This document shows, piece by piece, positions 5,953-13,608 of a stretch of DNA of 45,066 bases. Source of the DNA: Clostridia bacterium. GTDB lineage: Bacteria; Bacillota; Clostridia; Oscillospirales; Acutalibacteraceae. The translations under genes and the position numbers were made by a program. The stretch is taken from NCBI GenBank assembly GCA_017517665.1, contig JAFWYP010000039.1, positions 1-45,066 of the forward strand, given 5' to 3'. How positions within the stretch are numbered: position 1 is the stretch's first letter; each line of letters starts with the position of its first letter. The notes beneath the pieces were generated by a model that was not told the DNA's origin, did no database searches, and was given only the letters and a program-made list of their open reading frames with translations.

Positions 5953-8714
5953 GACCGATAAAACTTGTTATTTCTGCTTTCGGACCCTATGCAGGCAGAA
6001 CGGAAGTAGACTTTGAAAAGCTTGGCACAAAAGGACTTTACCTTATTACGGGCGATACGGGTGCAGGCAAAACAACGATTTTTGATGCGATTGCCTATGC
6101 ACTTTACGGCGAAGCAAGCGGTGATTTGAGAGATTCCTCAATGCTCCGTTCAAAGTATGCAGAGCTTGAAACTCCCACGGAAGTTGAGCTTATTTTTGCC
6201 TATGACGGCAAGGAATACACCGTTAAAAGAAACCCCGAATATGAAAGAAAAGCCAAGAAGGGTGATGGCGTAACCGTTCAGAAAGCTGAAGCGGAGCTTC
6301 ATTATCCCGACGGCAGAGTTATCACCAAAATCAAGGATGTCAACACGGCGATTGTTGAAATTATGGGCGTTGACCGCAACCAGTTTTCGCAGATTTCAAT
6401 GATTGCTCAGGGAGATTTCAGAAAGCTGCTTGTTGCCGAGACAAAAGAGCGTCAGGAGATATTCAGAAAGATATTCAAGACGGATTATTATCGTATTCTA
6501 CAGGATAAAATCAAGAGCGAATATTCCGCTGTCAGAAATGAATACGAAGCAGCACAAAGCAGCGTAAAGCAGTATATCTCGGATATTCAGTGCGATGAAA
6601 ACGATGTTCTGAATATCGAAGCAACAAAGGCAAGAAACGGTGAAATGACCGTTGAGGATGTTGTTGAATTAATCACAAAAATTCTTGAAAATGATAAAAA
6701 ATCCGAAGCTGTAACATCTGAAAAGATAAGCAAAATCGAAAAAGCTATTGAAGAAGCAACAGCTGTTCTCGCAAAAGCAGAGGAATACTCAAAAGCACAG
6801 TCGGAGCTTGAAAAATCGGAAAAAACATACGCAGAATTAACCGTTTCTTTTGAAGAAACCCAAAAGACTCTTGAAGCCGAAAAAGCAAAGAAACCCGAGC
6901 AGGAAAAGCTTTCAAAACAGATTGCCGTTATCGAAGCGGAAATCCCGAAATATGATGAACTTGATGCGAAAAAGGCGGAAGCACAGAAATTTGCAAATCA
7001 GCTTCAGACCTGCAACAAAACTCTTGAAAGCTATATAACAGCTCAAAAGGGGATAGCGGAAGATATTGCCAAAATGAAAGAGGAACAGAAAGCTCTTGAA
7101 AATGCAGGCGCAAACAGAGAGAAGCTTCTCCGAGAAAAAGAGCAGGCAGAATTACGCAAAGCATCCCTTGAAAATCTTTTTAAAAAATTATCGGCTTTTG
7201 ATTCTCTGACCGAAAGATATGAGCAGGCAAAAAAGGCGTATCTTGCCGCAACAGACAAAGCAGAATCCGCAAAAATTCTTTATGAAATGAATTACCGTGC
7301 ATTTCTCAATGAGCAGGCAGGTATCCTTGCAGAGGATCTGACCGAAGGAGTGCCTTGCCCCGTGTGCGGTGCAACCAATCATCCCAAACTTGCACAGAAA
7401 TCCGCAACAGCACCAACAGAAGCAACTGTAAACGAATCAAAATCCGCATACGATAAAGCCCGCAAATATGCCGAAGAACTCAGCCGTACCGCAGGCGAAA
7501 TCAAGGGTCAGGTTGATTCGCAGACAGAAGAAATCAGGAAGCTCCTTTCAGACCTTCTGAATAGCTGTGAATCGGGAACTGCACAGTCAACCGCTAAGAA
7601 TATCATTGCGGAAATTACTGTAAATCTCAAAGCAATAAGCGAAAAAATCATCGTAGAAGAAAAGAACGCGAAACGTAAAGCAGATCTTGATGAAATGATT
7701 CCCAAAGCGGAAGAAAGAATCAAAAAGGCAGAAGAAGTTATTGCAGAATGCAGACAGAATATTTCCGCACTCACCGCATCCTGCACCGAAATCGAAAAGC
7801 AGTGCAAATCTCTTTCGGCGACTCTTAAATTCGAGGGCAAAGCCGATGCAGTTGCAAAGAAAAAGGCTCTTGAAAACACTCTTTCGGCAATGCAGAAGGC
7901 ACTTGAAAATTCAGAGAAGAGCTATGCTGAATCTGAAAAGGAAATTGTCGGTCTTGATGCAAAAATCAAGCAGCTTAAAAAGCAGCTTTCAGAGTCTGAA
8001 GCGATTGATGTTGAAGCGGCAGAAGAGAAAAAAACCGCACTCACAGGAGAAAAAACCAGTCTTACGGCAGTGCAGAGAAAAATCGGAATCCGCATTGATT
8101 CAAACACAAAATGTCTTGATAATATCAACAGAAAATCCGATGAATTGTCGGAGATTGAAAAGAGAAAAATCAGCCTCAATGCTCTGAATAACACCGCCAA
8201 CGGCAACATTTCGAGCAAAGAAAAGATAATGCTTGAAACCTATATTCAGATGACTTATTTTGACCGCATAATCGCCCGCGCGAACACAAGATTTATGAAG
8301 ATGTCGGGTGGTCAGTATGAACTGAAAAGAAGCGAAACCGCCGATAATAACCGCAGTCAGAGCGGTCTTGACCTTTCGGTTATCGACCACTATAACGGCA
8401 CGGAAAGAAGCGTCAAAACCCTTTCGGGCGGCGAATCTTTCAAAGCATCTCTTTCTCTTGCACTTGGTCTTTCTGATGAAATCCAGTCATCTGCAGGCGG
8501 CATAAAGCTTGATACAATGTTTGTTGACGAAGGCTTCGGCTCGCTTGACCCCGAATCCCTTTCGCAGGCGTTCCGTGCTCTTGCAGACCTCAGCGACGGC
8601 AACCGCCTTGTGGGTATCATTTCCCACGTTGCCGACCTCAAAGAAAAGATTGATAAGCAGGTTATCATCACCAAAGAAAAAGCAGGCGGAAGTAAGGTTA
8701 CAATTTCTGCATGA
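5949..8714 (+). CDS. sbcC: Exonuclease SbcCD, subunit C (Rad50-like ATPase)
   Basis: This is the SMC/Rad50-type ATPase partner of SbcD. The N-terminal head has Walker A GDTGAGKT at residues 35-42. Two long Glu/Lys/Ala-rich coiled coils (about 190-465 and 490-760) flank a zinc hook CPVC at about residues 470-473. The C-terminal head carries the ABC signature LSGGESFKASL and Walker B MFVDEGFGSLD. At 921 aa it is shorter than the E. coli protein (about 1050) but typical of Bacillota. It overlaps sbcD by 4 bases and is followed 11 bp later by a strong hairpin, so the operon has only two genes. Reduced complexity in the coils is normal for the family. No defects seen. Confidence 0.95.
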   Translation: MRPIKLVISAFGPYAGRTEVDFEKLGTKGLYLITGDTGAGKTTIFDAIAYALYGEASGDLRDSSMLRSKYAELETPTEVELIFAYDGKEYTVKRNPEYERKAKKGDGVTVQKAEAELHYPDGRVITKIKDVNTAIVEIMGVDRNQFSQISMIAQGDFRKLLVAETKERQEIFRKIFKTDYYRILQDKIKSEYSAVRNEYEAAQSSVKQYISDIQCDENDVLNIEATKARNGEMTVEDVVELITKILENDKKSEAVTSEKISKIEKAIEEATAVLAKAEEYSKAQSELEKSEKTYAELTVSFEETQKTLEAEKAKKPEQEKLSKQIAVIEAEIPKYDELDAKKAEAQKFANQLQTCNKTLESYITAQKGIAEDIAKMKEEQKALENAGANREKLLREKEQAELRKASLENLFKKLSAFDSLTERYEQAKKAYLAATDKAESAKILYEMNYRAFLNEQAGILAEDLTEGVPCPVCGATNHPKLAQKSATAPTEATVNESKSAYDKARKYAEELSRTAGEIKGQVDSQTEEIRKLLSDLLNSCESGTAQSTAKNIIAEITVNLKAISEKIIVEEKNAKRKADLDEMIPKAEERIKKAEEVIAECRQNISALTASCTEIEKQCKSLSATLKFEGKADAVAKKKALENTLSAMQKALENSEKSYAESEKEIVGLDAKIKQLKKQLSESEAIDVEAAEEKKTALTGEKTSLTAVQRKIGIRIDSNTKCLDNINRKSDELSEIEKRKISLNALNNTANGNISSKEKIMLETYIQMTYFDRIIARANTRFMKMSGGQYELKRSETADNNRSQSGLDLSVIDHYNGTERSVKTLSGGESFKASLSLALGLSDEIQSSAGGIKLDTMFVDEGFGSLDPESLSQAFRALADLSDGNRLVGIISHVADLKEKIDKQVIITKEKAGGSKVTISA

Positions 8715-8725
8715 GTTTTATGTTG

Positions 8726-8764
8726 AAAAGAGCCTTGAAATCATTGTGATTTCAAGGCTCTTTT
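8726..8764. terminator. Strong bidirectional terminator
   Basis: A perfect 18-bp stem (8726-8743 / 8747-8764) with a TTG loop. The arms begin with AAAA and end with TTTT, so U tracts are available on both strands. It separates the converging sbcC and DUF6273 genes. Confidence 0.9.
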
Positions 8765-8771
8765 ATGCTTT

Positions 8772-10376
8772 TTAAAATTGCATTTCTGTTGGTACTTGAT
8801 CAGCCAAGTAAGTTCTGCTTAATAAAACAGCGGGACGGATACCTGCAGGAAATTCATCGTTAGTAACTTTTCCTAATGTATCCAATGACCATTCACCGCT
8901 ATCTTTTAATTTTACTCTGTTAACAGTGAGTTCGTTCCAACTGTCACGACTGTGAAGCCAATAAGAGGATTTAGCGAGATTTATGTGTCTCTGCTTGTCG
9001 TACGAGGGAATGTTTTCGTCACCTTGAATACTTTCTAAAAGTTCTGATGTCGCTTCAGCCGCTAACCATTCCGGAGAAAAGTTTTTAACATCTGATTTTG
9101 TAAATACAAAAGCGTATGTTGGACTATTGTAATAATCAATTGTAGATTTTAACAAGCCTGTTTTTTCGGTGTCGGAAAAGGCTGAATTCTCGAACTCTTT
9201 TAACCATTGAACATAGTCTTGCTTTTCAGCGTGCCATTCGTTTTTGAAAACTGCATATCCTATGATATCCCGACTTAACAGTGCAACATAAGAGGCGGTA
9301 ACCTGCACAACTATCCATGAAATAGAATTTTTGTTGCCGGATAACGGATCTGTTCCGAAGTGCAATATATCACCGCATTTCGGTTTTAATATTGACTTGT
9401 GTTTTTTTATTTGAATAAGTTTCTCTTCTGAATCATAGATTTGTGATTTTAAATCAGACTCTTCTGGACAAGAGAACAATGCAGTTTTCTTTTTAATCAA
9501 TTCTGATATTTGCTCATCAATTGCTTTCTTTTGTTTAATTCCAAACAGACCGGCATTTTTTCGCTCTTTTTGTAACTGTACAGTTTGTGTATCTATTAAT
9601 TTCAGTTTTGATTCTCTTTCTTTTTCAATATTGTTCAGGTTCGTTTTAAGCGATAAAATGTGATTCAGAATATTGTTTTCCAAATCTTCAAACTGCTTTA
9701 ATTTTTTCTGTACATAATCGTCAGGTTTTTTCGATTCGTCGTTTTCAGAAAGTGTGGTGGTATTTTCTGATTCTTTTCTGAATTTTTCTACCAGTCTTTG
9801 TGTTTCTCTTCTGGATTCTTCTTTTTTCTTTTCTTCCTCCTTTTCTTTAAGCTTGATTTCATTTGCCCCCGGCATATGATCAAAAGTTTGTTCCCAGAAT
9901 TTTTGAATCATCTTGTTTTCGATAGTTGGAACATATTTGGCGCTGAGAATATTTCCGAGATTATTGTTATTCAGAGAGGCAGCGTAATTGTTCTCGATTT
10001 CAGATTCGTCATTAAGCCACTTAATTAGCTTTTTGACTTCGTATACCGCTTCGACAGACGGATTCTCATCCAAAAACGGGCGACACTGTCTGTCGAGCAT
10101 AGCAACCAATGTTTGATATGAGGAATACAATTCATCACACGCTTTGCGTGCATCACTTGCCAGTTCTACAACTCTATTAGGTGCATCACCGCCAAACAAA
10201 TCAATGCTTTTACCTGATTTTTTTTGGATTTCATTGTTTCTGATTTTAAATTCATTTTCTGCTTTTTTTGCACTTTCTTGAATTGTTTTTATTGTCAAAA
10301 GTATTTGTTCGTTTGCTGCAGCACTAATAATGAACACTCCTTCATTATAGGAAATACTAAAAAGATTATAAAACAA
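8772..10376 (-). CDS. Coiled-coil protein with C-terminal DUF6273 domain
   Basis: The protein has a helical N-terminal third (to about residue 180), a long Lys/Glu-rich coiled coil (about 180-345, with a run of KEKEEEKKKEESRR) and a C-terminal domain (about 355-534). The last domain has the DUF6273 pattern: a core strand SWIVVQVTASYVALLSRDIIG, a WLKEFENSAFSDTE segment and a final FPAGIRPAVLLS. DUF6273 is related to sugar-binding or lectin-like folds and is of unknown function. No signal peptide is seen, so it is probably cytosolic. The true start is uncertain. The ATG at 10376 has no ribosome-binding site, whereas AAGGAG lies just before codons 14-17 (GTG 10337, ATT 10331), so the real protein may be about 15 residues shorter and use a rare start. 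It converges on sbcC. Confidence 0.75.
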   Translation of the reverse strand: MFYNLFSISYNEGVFIISAAANEQILLTIKTIQESAKKAENEFKIRNNEIQKKSGKSIDLFGGDAPNRVVELASDARKACDELYSSYQTLVAMLDRQCRPFLDENPSVEAVYEVKKLIKWLNDESEIENNYAASLNNNNLGNILSAKYVPTIENKMIQKFWEQTFDHMPGANEIKLKEKEEEKKKEESRRETQRLVEKFRKESENTTTLSENDESKKPDDYVQKKLKQFEDLENNILNHILSLKTNLNNIEKERESKLKLIDTQTVQLQKERKNAGLFGIKQKKAIDEQISELIKKKTALFSCPEESDLKSQIYDSEEKLIQIKKHKSILKPKCGDILHFGTDPLSGNKNSISWIVVQVTASYVALLSRDIIGYAVFKNEWHAEKQDYVQWLKEFENSAFSDTEKTGLLKSTIDYYNSPTYAFVFTKSDVKNFSPEWLAAEATSELLESIQGDENIPSYDKQRHINLAKSSYWLHSRDSWNELTVNRVKLKDSGEWSLDTLGKVTNDEFPAGIRPAVLLSRTYLADQVPTEMQF

Positions 10377-10420
10377 TTATAGCATAGCGAGAATTGTTTT
10401 GCAATCATCACTTTTAAATA

Positions 10421-10458
10421 TGAAAGTCCGTTTTATAGGACTTTCAGTGTGGTATAAT
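10421..10458 (+). promoter_or_regulatory. Promoter with 9-bp palindromic operator candidate
   Basis: TATAAT at 10453-10458 with TTTTAT (10431-10436) at 16 bp. TGAAAGTCC (10421-10429) and GGACTTTCA (10438-10446) form a perfect inverted repeat centred on the -35 position. It matches the promoter at 4186-4219 and partly that at 10919-10946. Confidence 0.55.
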
Positions 10459-10500
10459 ACAGACAAGATAACCACAATAAATATACGAGGTGTAAAAAAT

Positions 10501-10674
10501 ATGAATAATAAAAATTTTTTCAGCGGTATTTTTGATTTTAACAGAGACGGAAAAACAGACATATCGGAACAGAGCCTGGCCTTTCAAATTATCAGTGAAT
10601 TTGAAAAGCAAAATTCAAAAAACTCCGATGAAAAAGACGAATCATCAAAACATTCCGGATTCTTTTCTCGATAA
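10501..10674 (+). CDS. Small protein with EF-hand-like loop (57 aa)
   Basis: ATG 10501 follows GAGGTG by 8 nt. The 57-residue protein carries DFNRDGKTDISE at about residues 12-23. This matches the calcium-binding EF-hand/dockerin loop (D-x-N-x-D-G-x-x-D-x-x-E), although position 8 is Thr rather than the usual hydrophobic residue. The tail is rich in Lys, Ser, Asp and Glu. Short proteins of the form FDFNxDGKTD are widespread and unassigned in clostridia. There is no signal peptide. It has its own promoter with a palindromic operator candidate and is a single-gene unit between two minus-strand genes. Confidence 0.65.
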   Translation: MNNKNFFSGIFDFNRDGKTDISEQSLAFQIISEFEKQNSKNSDEKDESSKHSGFFSR

Positions 10675-10717
10675 TATGATGATTTCAACAGTACTTGATT
10701 AAATCGGATGTTTATTT

Positions 10718-10843
10718 TCAGATAATGCCAAACCAGACTTTGCCGTTTTCTTCAAATCTTCTTATACGCTTTCTTTTTATGAGTTTGCACAGAGCGTCAT
10801 CAACATTTTCAGCTTTATATGTTTCAAACTGTGGCCTGTTCAT
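10718..10843 (-). CDS. Small ORF or remnant of a winged-helix protein (41 aa)
   Basis: ATG 10841-10843 with GAGGAT 5 nt upstream reads 41 codons to TGA 10718-10720: MNRPQFETYKAENVDDAL, then CKLIKRKRIRRFEENGKVWF. The same frame stays open about 25 further codons upstream (PKEIKSIINLLKDKKKISCED), giving the helix-turn-helix-wing pattern of a winged-helix DNA-binding domain, but with no start codon there. It may be a short real gene or the 3' end of a lost one. A plus-strand ORF over the same bases is less convincing. Confidence 0.35.
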   Translation of the reverse strand: MNRPQFETYKAENVDDALCKLIKRKRIRRFEENGKVWFGII

Positions 10844-10918
10844 AATATCCTCACAAGAGATTTTTTTCTTGTCTTTCAAAAGGTTTATTATTGATTTGAT
10901 TTCCTTTGGTAAAGGGAG

Positions 10919-10946
10919 TTTTATAGGACTTAAAAAATGATAAAAT
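10919..10946 (+). promoter_or_regulatory. Promoter of the YDxxG-repeat small protein
   Basis: TTTTAT (10919-10924), 16-bp spacer, TAAAAT (10941-10946). Third occurrence of the GTTTTAT layout, again followed by AGGACT, but here without the left arm of the inverted repeat. Confidence 0.45.
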
Positions 10947-10977
10947 CTAATCAGACAATATGAAAAGGAGAATTATT

Positions 10978-11193
10978 ATGGCTAACAAAGGCAGAAGTGA
11001 AAGAGATTTTTTCGGCAACGGATATACTCATTATGACAGCAGCGGTAAGAAAATCGGGCGCAGCGATAAAAACATATTCGGCAGCGGATATACGAATTAC
11101 GATGCTCACGGCAACAGAGTGCCGCACTCGAAAACCGTTGCTATGCAAGATTTCAGAAGCTCTAAATGCTTAATTTTTAACAGTAGTAAATAA
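10978..11193 (+). CDS. Small repeat protein (71 aa, FGxGYTxYD repeats)
   Basis: ATG 10978 follows AAGGAG by 7 nt. The first 50 residues are two tandem repeats of about 24 residues: FFGNGYTHYDSSGKKIGRSD and IFGSGYTNYDAHGNRVPHS. Proteins built from this FGxGYTxYDxxGxxxxxS unit occur as short unassigned proteins in clostridia. The residues suggest short beta-hairpins. The end (about 54-71) departs from the repeat, so the last unit may be eroded. No signal peptide is seen. It carries its own promoter of the TTTTAT-16-TAAAAT type and is followed by an independent promoter for the LRR gene. Confidence 0.6.
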   Translation: MANKGRSERDFFGNGYTHYDSSGKKIGRSDKNIFGSGYTNYDAHGNRVPHSKTVAMQDFRSSKCLIFNSSK

Positions 11194-11201
11194 TGTTTCT
11201 G

Positions 11202-11230
11202 TTGAAAAGCGGTTTTGTTTGTTATATAAT
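11202..11230 (+). promoter_or_regulatory. Sigma-A-type promoter of the first LRR_5 gene
   Basis: TTGAAA (11202-11207), 17-bp spacer and a perfect TATAAT (11225-11230), 38 bp before the ATG. The ribosome-binding site is AGGAGGGG. Confidence 0.75.
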
Positions 11231-11267
11231 AAATAAAATCCAATACAAATAATCAGGAGGGGATTGA

Positions 11268-13169
11268 ATGAAGCGCAGTTATTATGATGATTTTATTCTG
11301 GTGGTCGGTACACGGGAAGATATTGTAGAGATAGCGAAAATTATCTACAAAGAGAATGCTCAGAAAGTTATTGAAGGTTTATCTGAGGGCAAATATGTTT
11401 TGTTGAAAATTAATCGCTGCATAGATATAGATGCTAAGCAGATAAAGGAGAAATACCCTTCTTGCGAGTTGTTTGTTTATCATGGCGCAGGAAGACACGG
11501 CTGCTGTGATTATGAGTTATCATATGCAGGAGATTATGGAGTTCTTGAAGATTCATTTTATGTAGATTATGATGGAAATTTAGTTATGTCTTTTGGGGGA
11601 CGCTTGATTTTTGAAGAAAAAACTGTATCGGAGTCGATTACTATCCACCATGTTGACGGCCGTAAGAATTGGTATATTTCCAACAAAGATTCCGAGAAGC
11701 TTCTGGATTCTTTGCTTTCGCAACCTCTTACTCTCGGACTTCTTTCGGATATATGTAATCCGTATACCGCACCTAAAAAAAGACGTGAGTTTGTTGATTC
11801 AATAATTTCTTCTTTCCCCAGCATAGATATGGTTACTGCCATTGAATATGAGAAAGAGACAAAAACTGCACTTGATGAGTGCTTTATTGAAAAAATAGCC
11901 AAAACAGAATTGGCTCAAAAATTTTCTGACATAACTGTTCTGAGATTTTTAGGCGCAAAACTTGTTGAAAAAGAAAAGAAATTTTTTGATTATACAACAA
12001 ACACGGCGACATTAGTTAAGACTTCTGTAATTTATGCTATGGATGACCCTGCTTCCGGTAAGTATAATGTTGTTGAAGTTGAATATGAAAAAGCCATAGA
12101 AAAAGTTGAAAAAATCCCCGGATTTATTCCTTCGGATCACATTGATATTCTGTATGTTCCTTCTGAAGAAAATTCTTGTATTTGTACAAAATGTTTGTCT
12201 GATATTGAAATAATCAGAGTTCCCGATGAAATTGACGGACTTACCGTAGCCGCCATCGGTGACGGCTGTTTTGAAAAACTTACAAAAGTCAAGAAGATTA
12301 TTTTGCCTTGTACAGTAAAAAGCATCGGAAAGGGTGCTTTTGCCGGCTGTAAAAAACTTACGGCGGTTGTGTATGCAGACAATCCTGACAGTAAGGATGA
12401 TTTTGTTATATGCAACAAAGGAAAACTTATTACTTTGTTCACAAAACAAACATCTTACATTGTGCCTGACGATGTTTCGGAAATCGGAAAAAATGCTTTC
12501 AGCAACTGCCAGAAACTGAAAGAAGTAACTTTGAGACCGGGAATGAAAAAACTACTTAATGATTCGCTTGTAGAATGCAAATCCTTAAAGACGATTAACC
12601 TTAGCGGAAATACTGACAACATAAATATTACCGCTTTGGAAAAAGGTGGAATCAAAGAAGTGATTTTGCCTGCCGGCGAAACGGTTTCTGTTTATGATAA
12701 ATATATGTTCAGTTGTTTTACTCACACATCAAACGGAATGGAGTTTTCTTATCAGGCAGCCGCCGAAAAACTGTCTTCTGCCGGAAGTGAGAGTGCTAAA
12801 TTCAAGATAGCGATGGACTGTATAGAAAACCATCTTCAGGAAATTGATGATGCGGTAGCAACCAATATATTTATGTTTGCTGTAAAACATACTATCGGAA
12901 GCGGTGACGCTGAAACACTCTCCAAACTCCTTGAGATGGAGTTGGTTTCGAGAATCGATTTTACTGATATGGTTCAACAAGCCAATCGATGCGGTAATCT
13001 TGAAATTGCGGCAATGATATTAAACAAATCCGGTCAAGGCGGAGATAACAAAAAGACTATAATTCGTCATGAGACGCCCGCTGAACCGCTTTCCGGTTGG
13101 AGCAATTATATGTTAAGGTTCGTTTTGAAAATAATAAAGCGTACTCATATTTCTGCAGTTTCAATGTAA
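11268..13169 (+). CDS. LRR_5 (BspA-type) repeat protein, C-terminus frameshifted
   Basis: The ATG at 11268 follows AGGAGGGG by 5 nt. Residues 1 to about 280 form a unique N-terminal region that I do not recognise. About 295-470 hold BspA-type LRR_5 repeats, for example DGLTVAAIGDGCFEKLTKVK and VKSIGKGAFAGCKKLTAV. About 500-590 are helical and ankyrin-like. No signal peptide is seen, so this is a cytosolic LRR protein rather than a surface adhesin. The last 25 residues in this frame are probably wrong. One base appears to be missing near 13090-13092 (TTT where TTTT would restore ...PLFRLEQLYVKVRF), and the true C-terminal domain continues in another frame to 13336. It heads the 11.3-18.6 kb LRR/VWA/MoxR region. 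Confidence 0.75.
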   Translation: MKRSYYDDFILVVGTREDIVEIAKIIYKENAQKVIEGLSEGKYVLLKINRCIDIDAKQIKEKYPSCELFVYHGAGRHGCCDYELSYAGDYGVLEDSFYVDYDGNLVMSFGGRLIFEEKTVSESITIHHVDGRKNWYISNKDSEKLLDSLLSQPLTLGLLSDICNPYTAPKKRREFVDSIISSFPSIDMVTAIEYEKETKTALDECFIEKIAKTELAQKFSDITVLRFLGAKLVEKEKKFFDYTTNTATLVKTSVIYAMDDPASGKYNVVEVEYEKAIEKVEKIPGFIPSDHIDILYVPSEENSCICTKCLSDIEIIRVPDEIDGLTVAAIGDGCFEKLTKVKKIILPCTVKSIGKGAFAGCKKLTAVVYADNPDSKDDFVICNKGKLITLFTKQTSYIVPDDVSEIGKNAFSNCQKLKEVTLRPGMKKLLNDSLVECKSLKTINLSGNTDNINITALEKGGIKEVILPAGETVSVYDKYMFSCFTHTSNGMEFSYQAAAEKLSSAGSESAKFKIAMDCIENHLQEIDDAVATNIFMFAVKHTIGSGDAETLSKLLEMELVSRIDFTDMVQQANRCGNLEIAAMILNKSGQGGDNKKTIIRHETPAEPLSGWSNYMLRFVLKIIKRTHISAVSM

Positions 13170-13336
13170 AAGAAGGCGATAAAGTTTTTGTTCAAGGGAA
13201 AATGGCGGACATGCCCGGTGAAATAATTGAGATTGTGAAAGATTCACCTACAGGAAGAGCTGCTATGTATACTCTCAATGTTACATCGGCTTTTAATGTA
13301 ACGCTTGAAGAAACGGATGACGCTTTTGAATTATAA
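13097..13336 (+). pseudogene. Out-of-frame C-terminal domain of the LRR_5 protein
   Basis: This frame opens right after a TGA at about 13082 and reads LEQLYVKVRFENNKAYSYFC, then VKEGDKVFVQGKMADMPGEI. There is no ribosome-binding site or credible start codon. It overlaps the end of the 633-codon ORF by 73 bases. The pattern (YVKVRF...AYSY...GDKV.V....PGEIIEIV) resembles the small 3' DNA-end-binding fold of PriA, seen as a C-terminal module in other clostridial orphan proteins. I read it as the natural C-terminus of the upstream protein, separated by a one-base deletion. The other possibility is a programmed -1 shift, but no slippery heptamer is present. Confidence 0.65.
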
Positions 13337-13372
13337 TCATACTTTTGCAAAAGTATAATCAGTATTAACGAT

Positions 13373-13411
13373 AAAAGTGGTTTGGCTTATATTTCAGCAT
13401 AAACCACTTTT
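13373..13411. terminator. Terminator after the LRR_5 gene
   Basis: Stem AAAAGTGGTTT (13373-13383) / AAACCACTTTT (13401-13411) followed by TAGTTTTG. A separate perfect 18-bp palindrome, ATACTTTTGCAAAAGTAT, lies just before it at 13339-13356. Confidence 0.75.
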
Positions 13412-13551
13412 TAGTTTTGATAAAACAATTCTCTGCAATAAATTGATACTCTTTATAAATCCATAGAATTTGTTCGTATGCAAAAGCCTGAGAGTGGTTG
13501 AAACATAATTGTGTTAGGATGCGAAAAACCAAGTGACAATATATTTGTCTG

Positions 13552-13580
13552 TTGAAAAATACTATATAATATGATTAAAT
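13552..13580 (+). promoter_or_regulatory. Likely promoter of the VWA gene
   Basis: TTGAAA (13552-13557) with a 17-bp spacer to TTAAAT (13575-13580). The -10 is weak. The CTGTTGAAAA context is the same as in the promoter at 11202, which suggests related promoters. Confidence 0.45.
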
Positions 13581-13608
13581 AATAAAAAATCGGACAAGGA
13601 GTGATACT

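Noticed and set aside
10695-10940. Plus-strand 81-codon ORF
   Set aside because: No ribosome-binding site at the start. The opposite strand has a winged-helix-like frame with a good site.
13080-13169. Programmed -1 ribosomal frameshift
   Set aside because: No slippery heptamer or following stem-loop in the window where the shift would have to occur.
13097-13336. Independent gene for a 79-aa protein
   Set aside because: TTG start without ribosome-binding site, and adding one T at 13090-13092 fuses it smoothly to the LRR protein, so it is treated as the frameshifted C-terminus.
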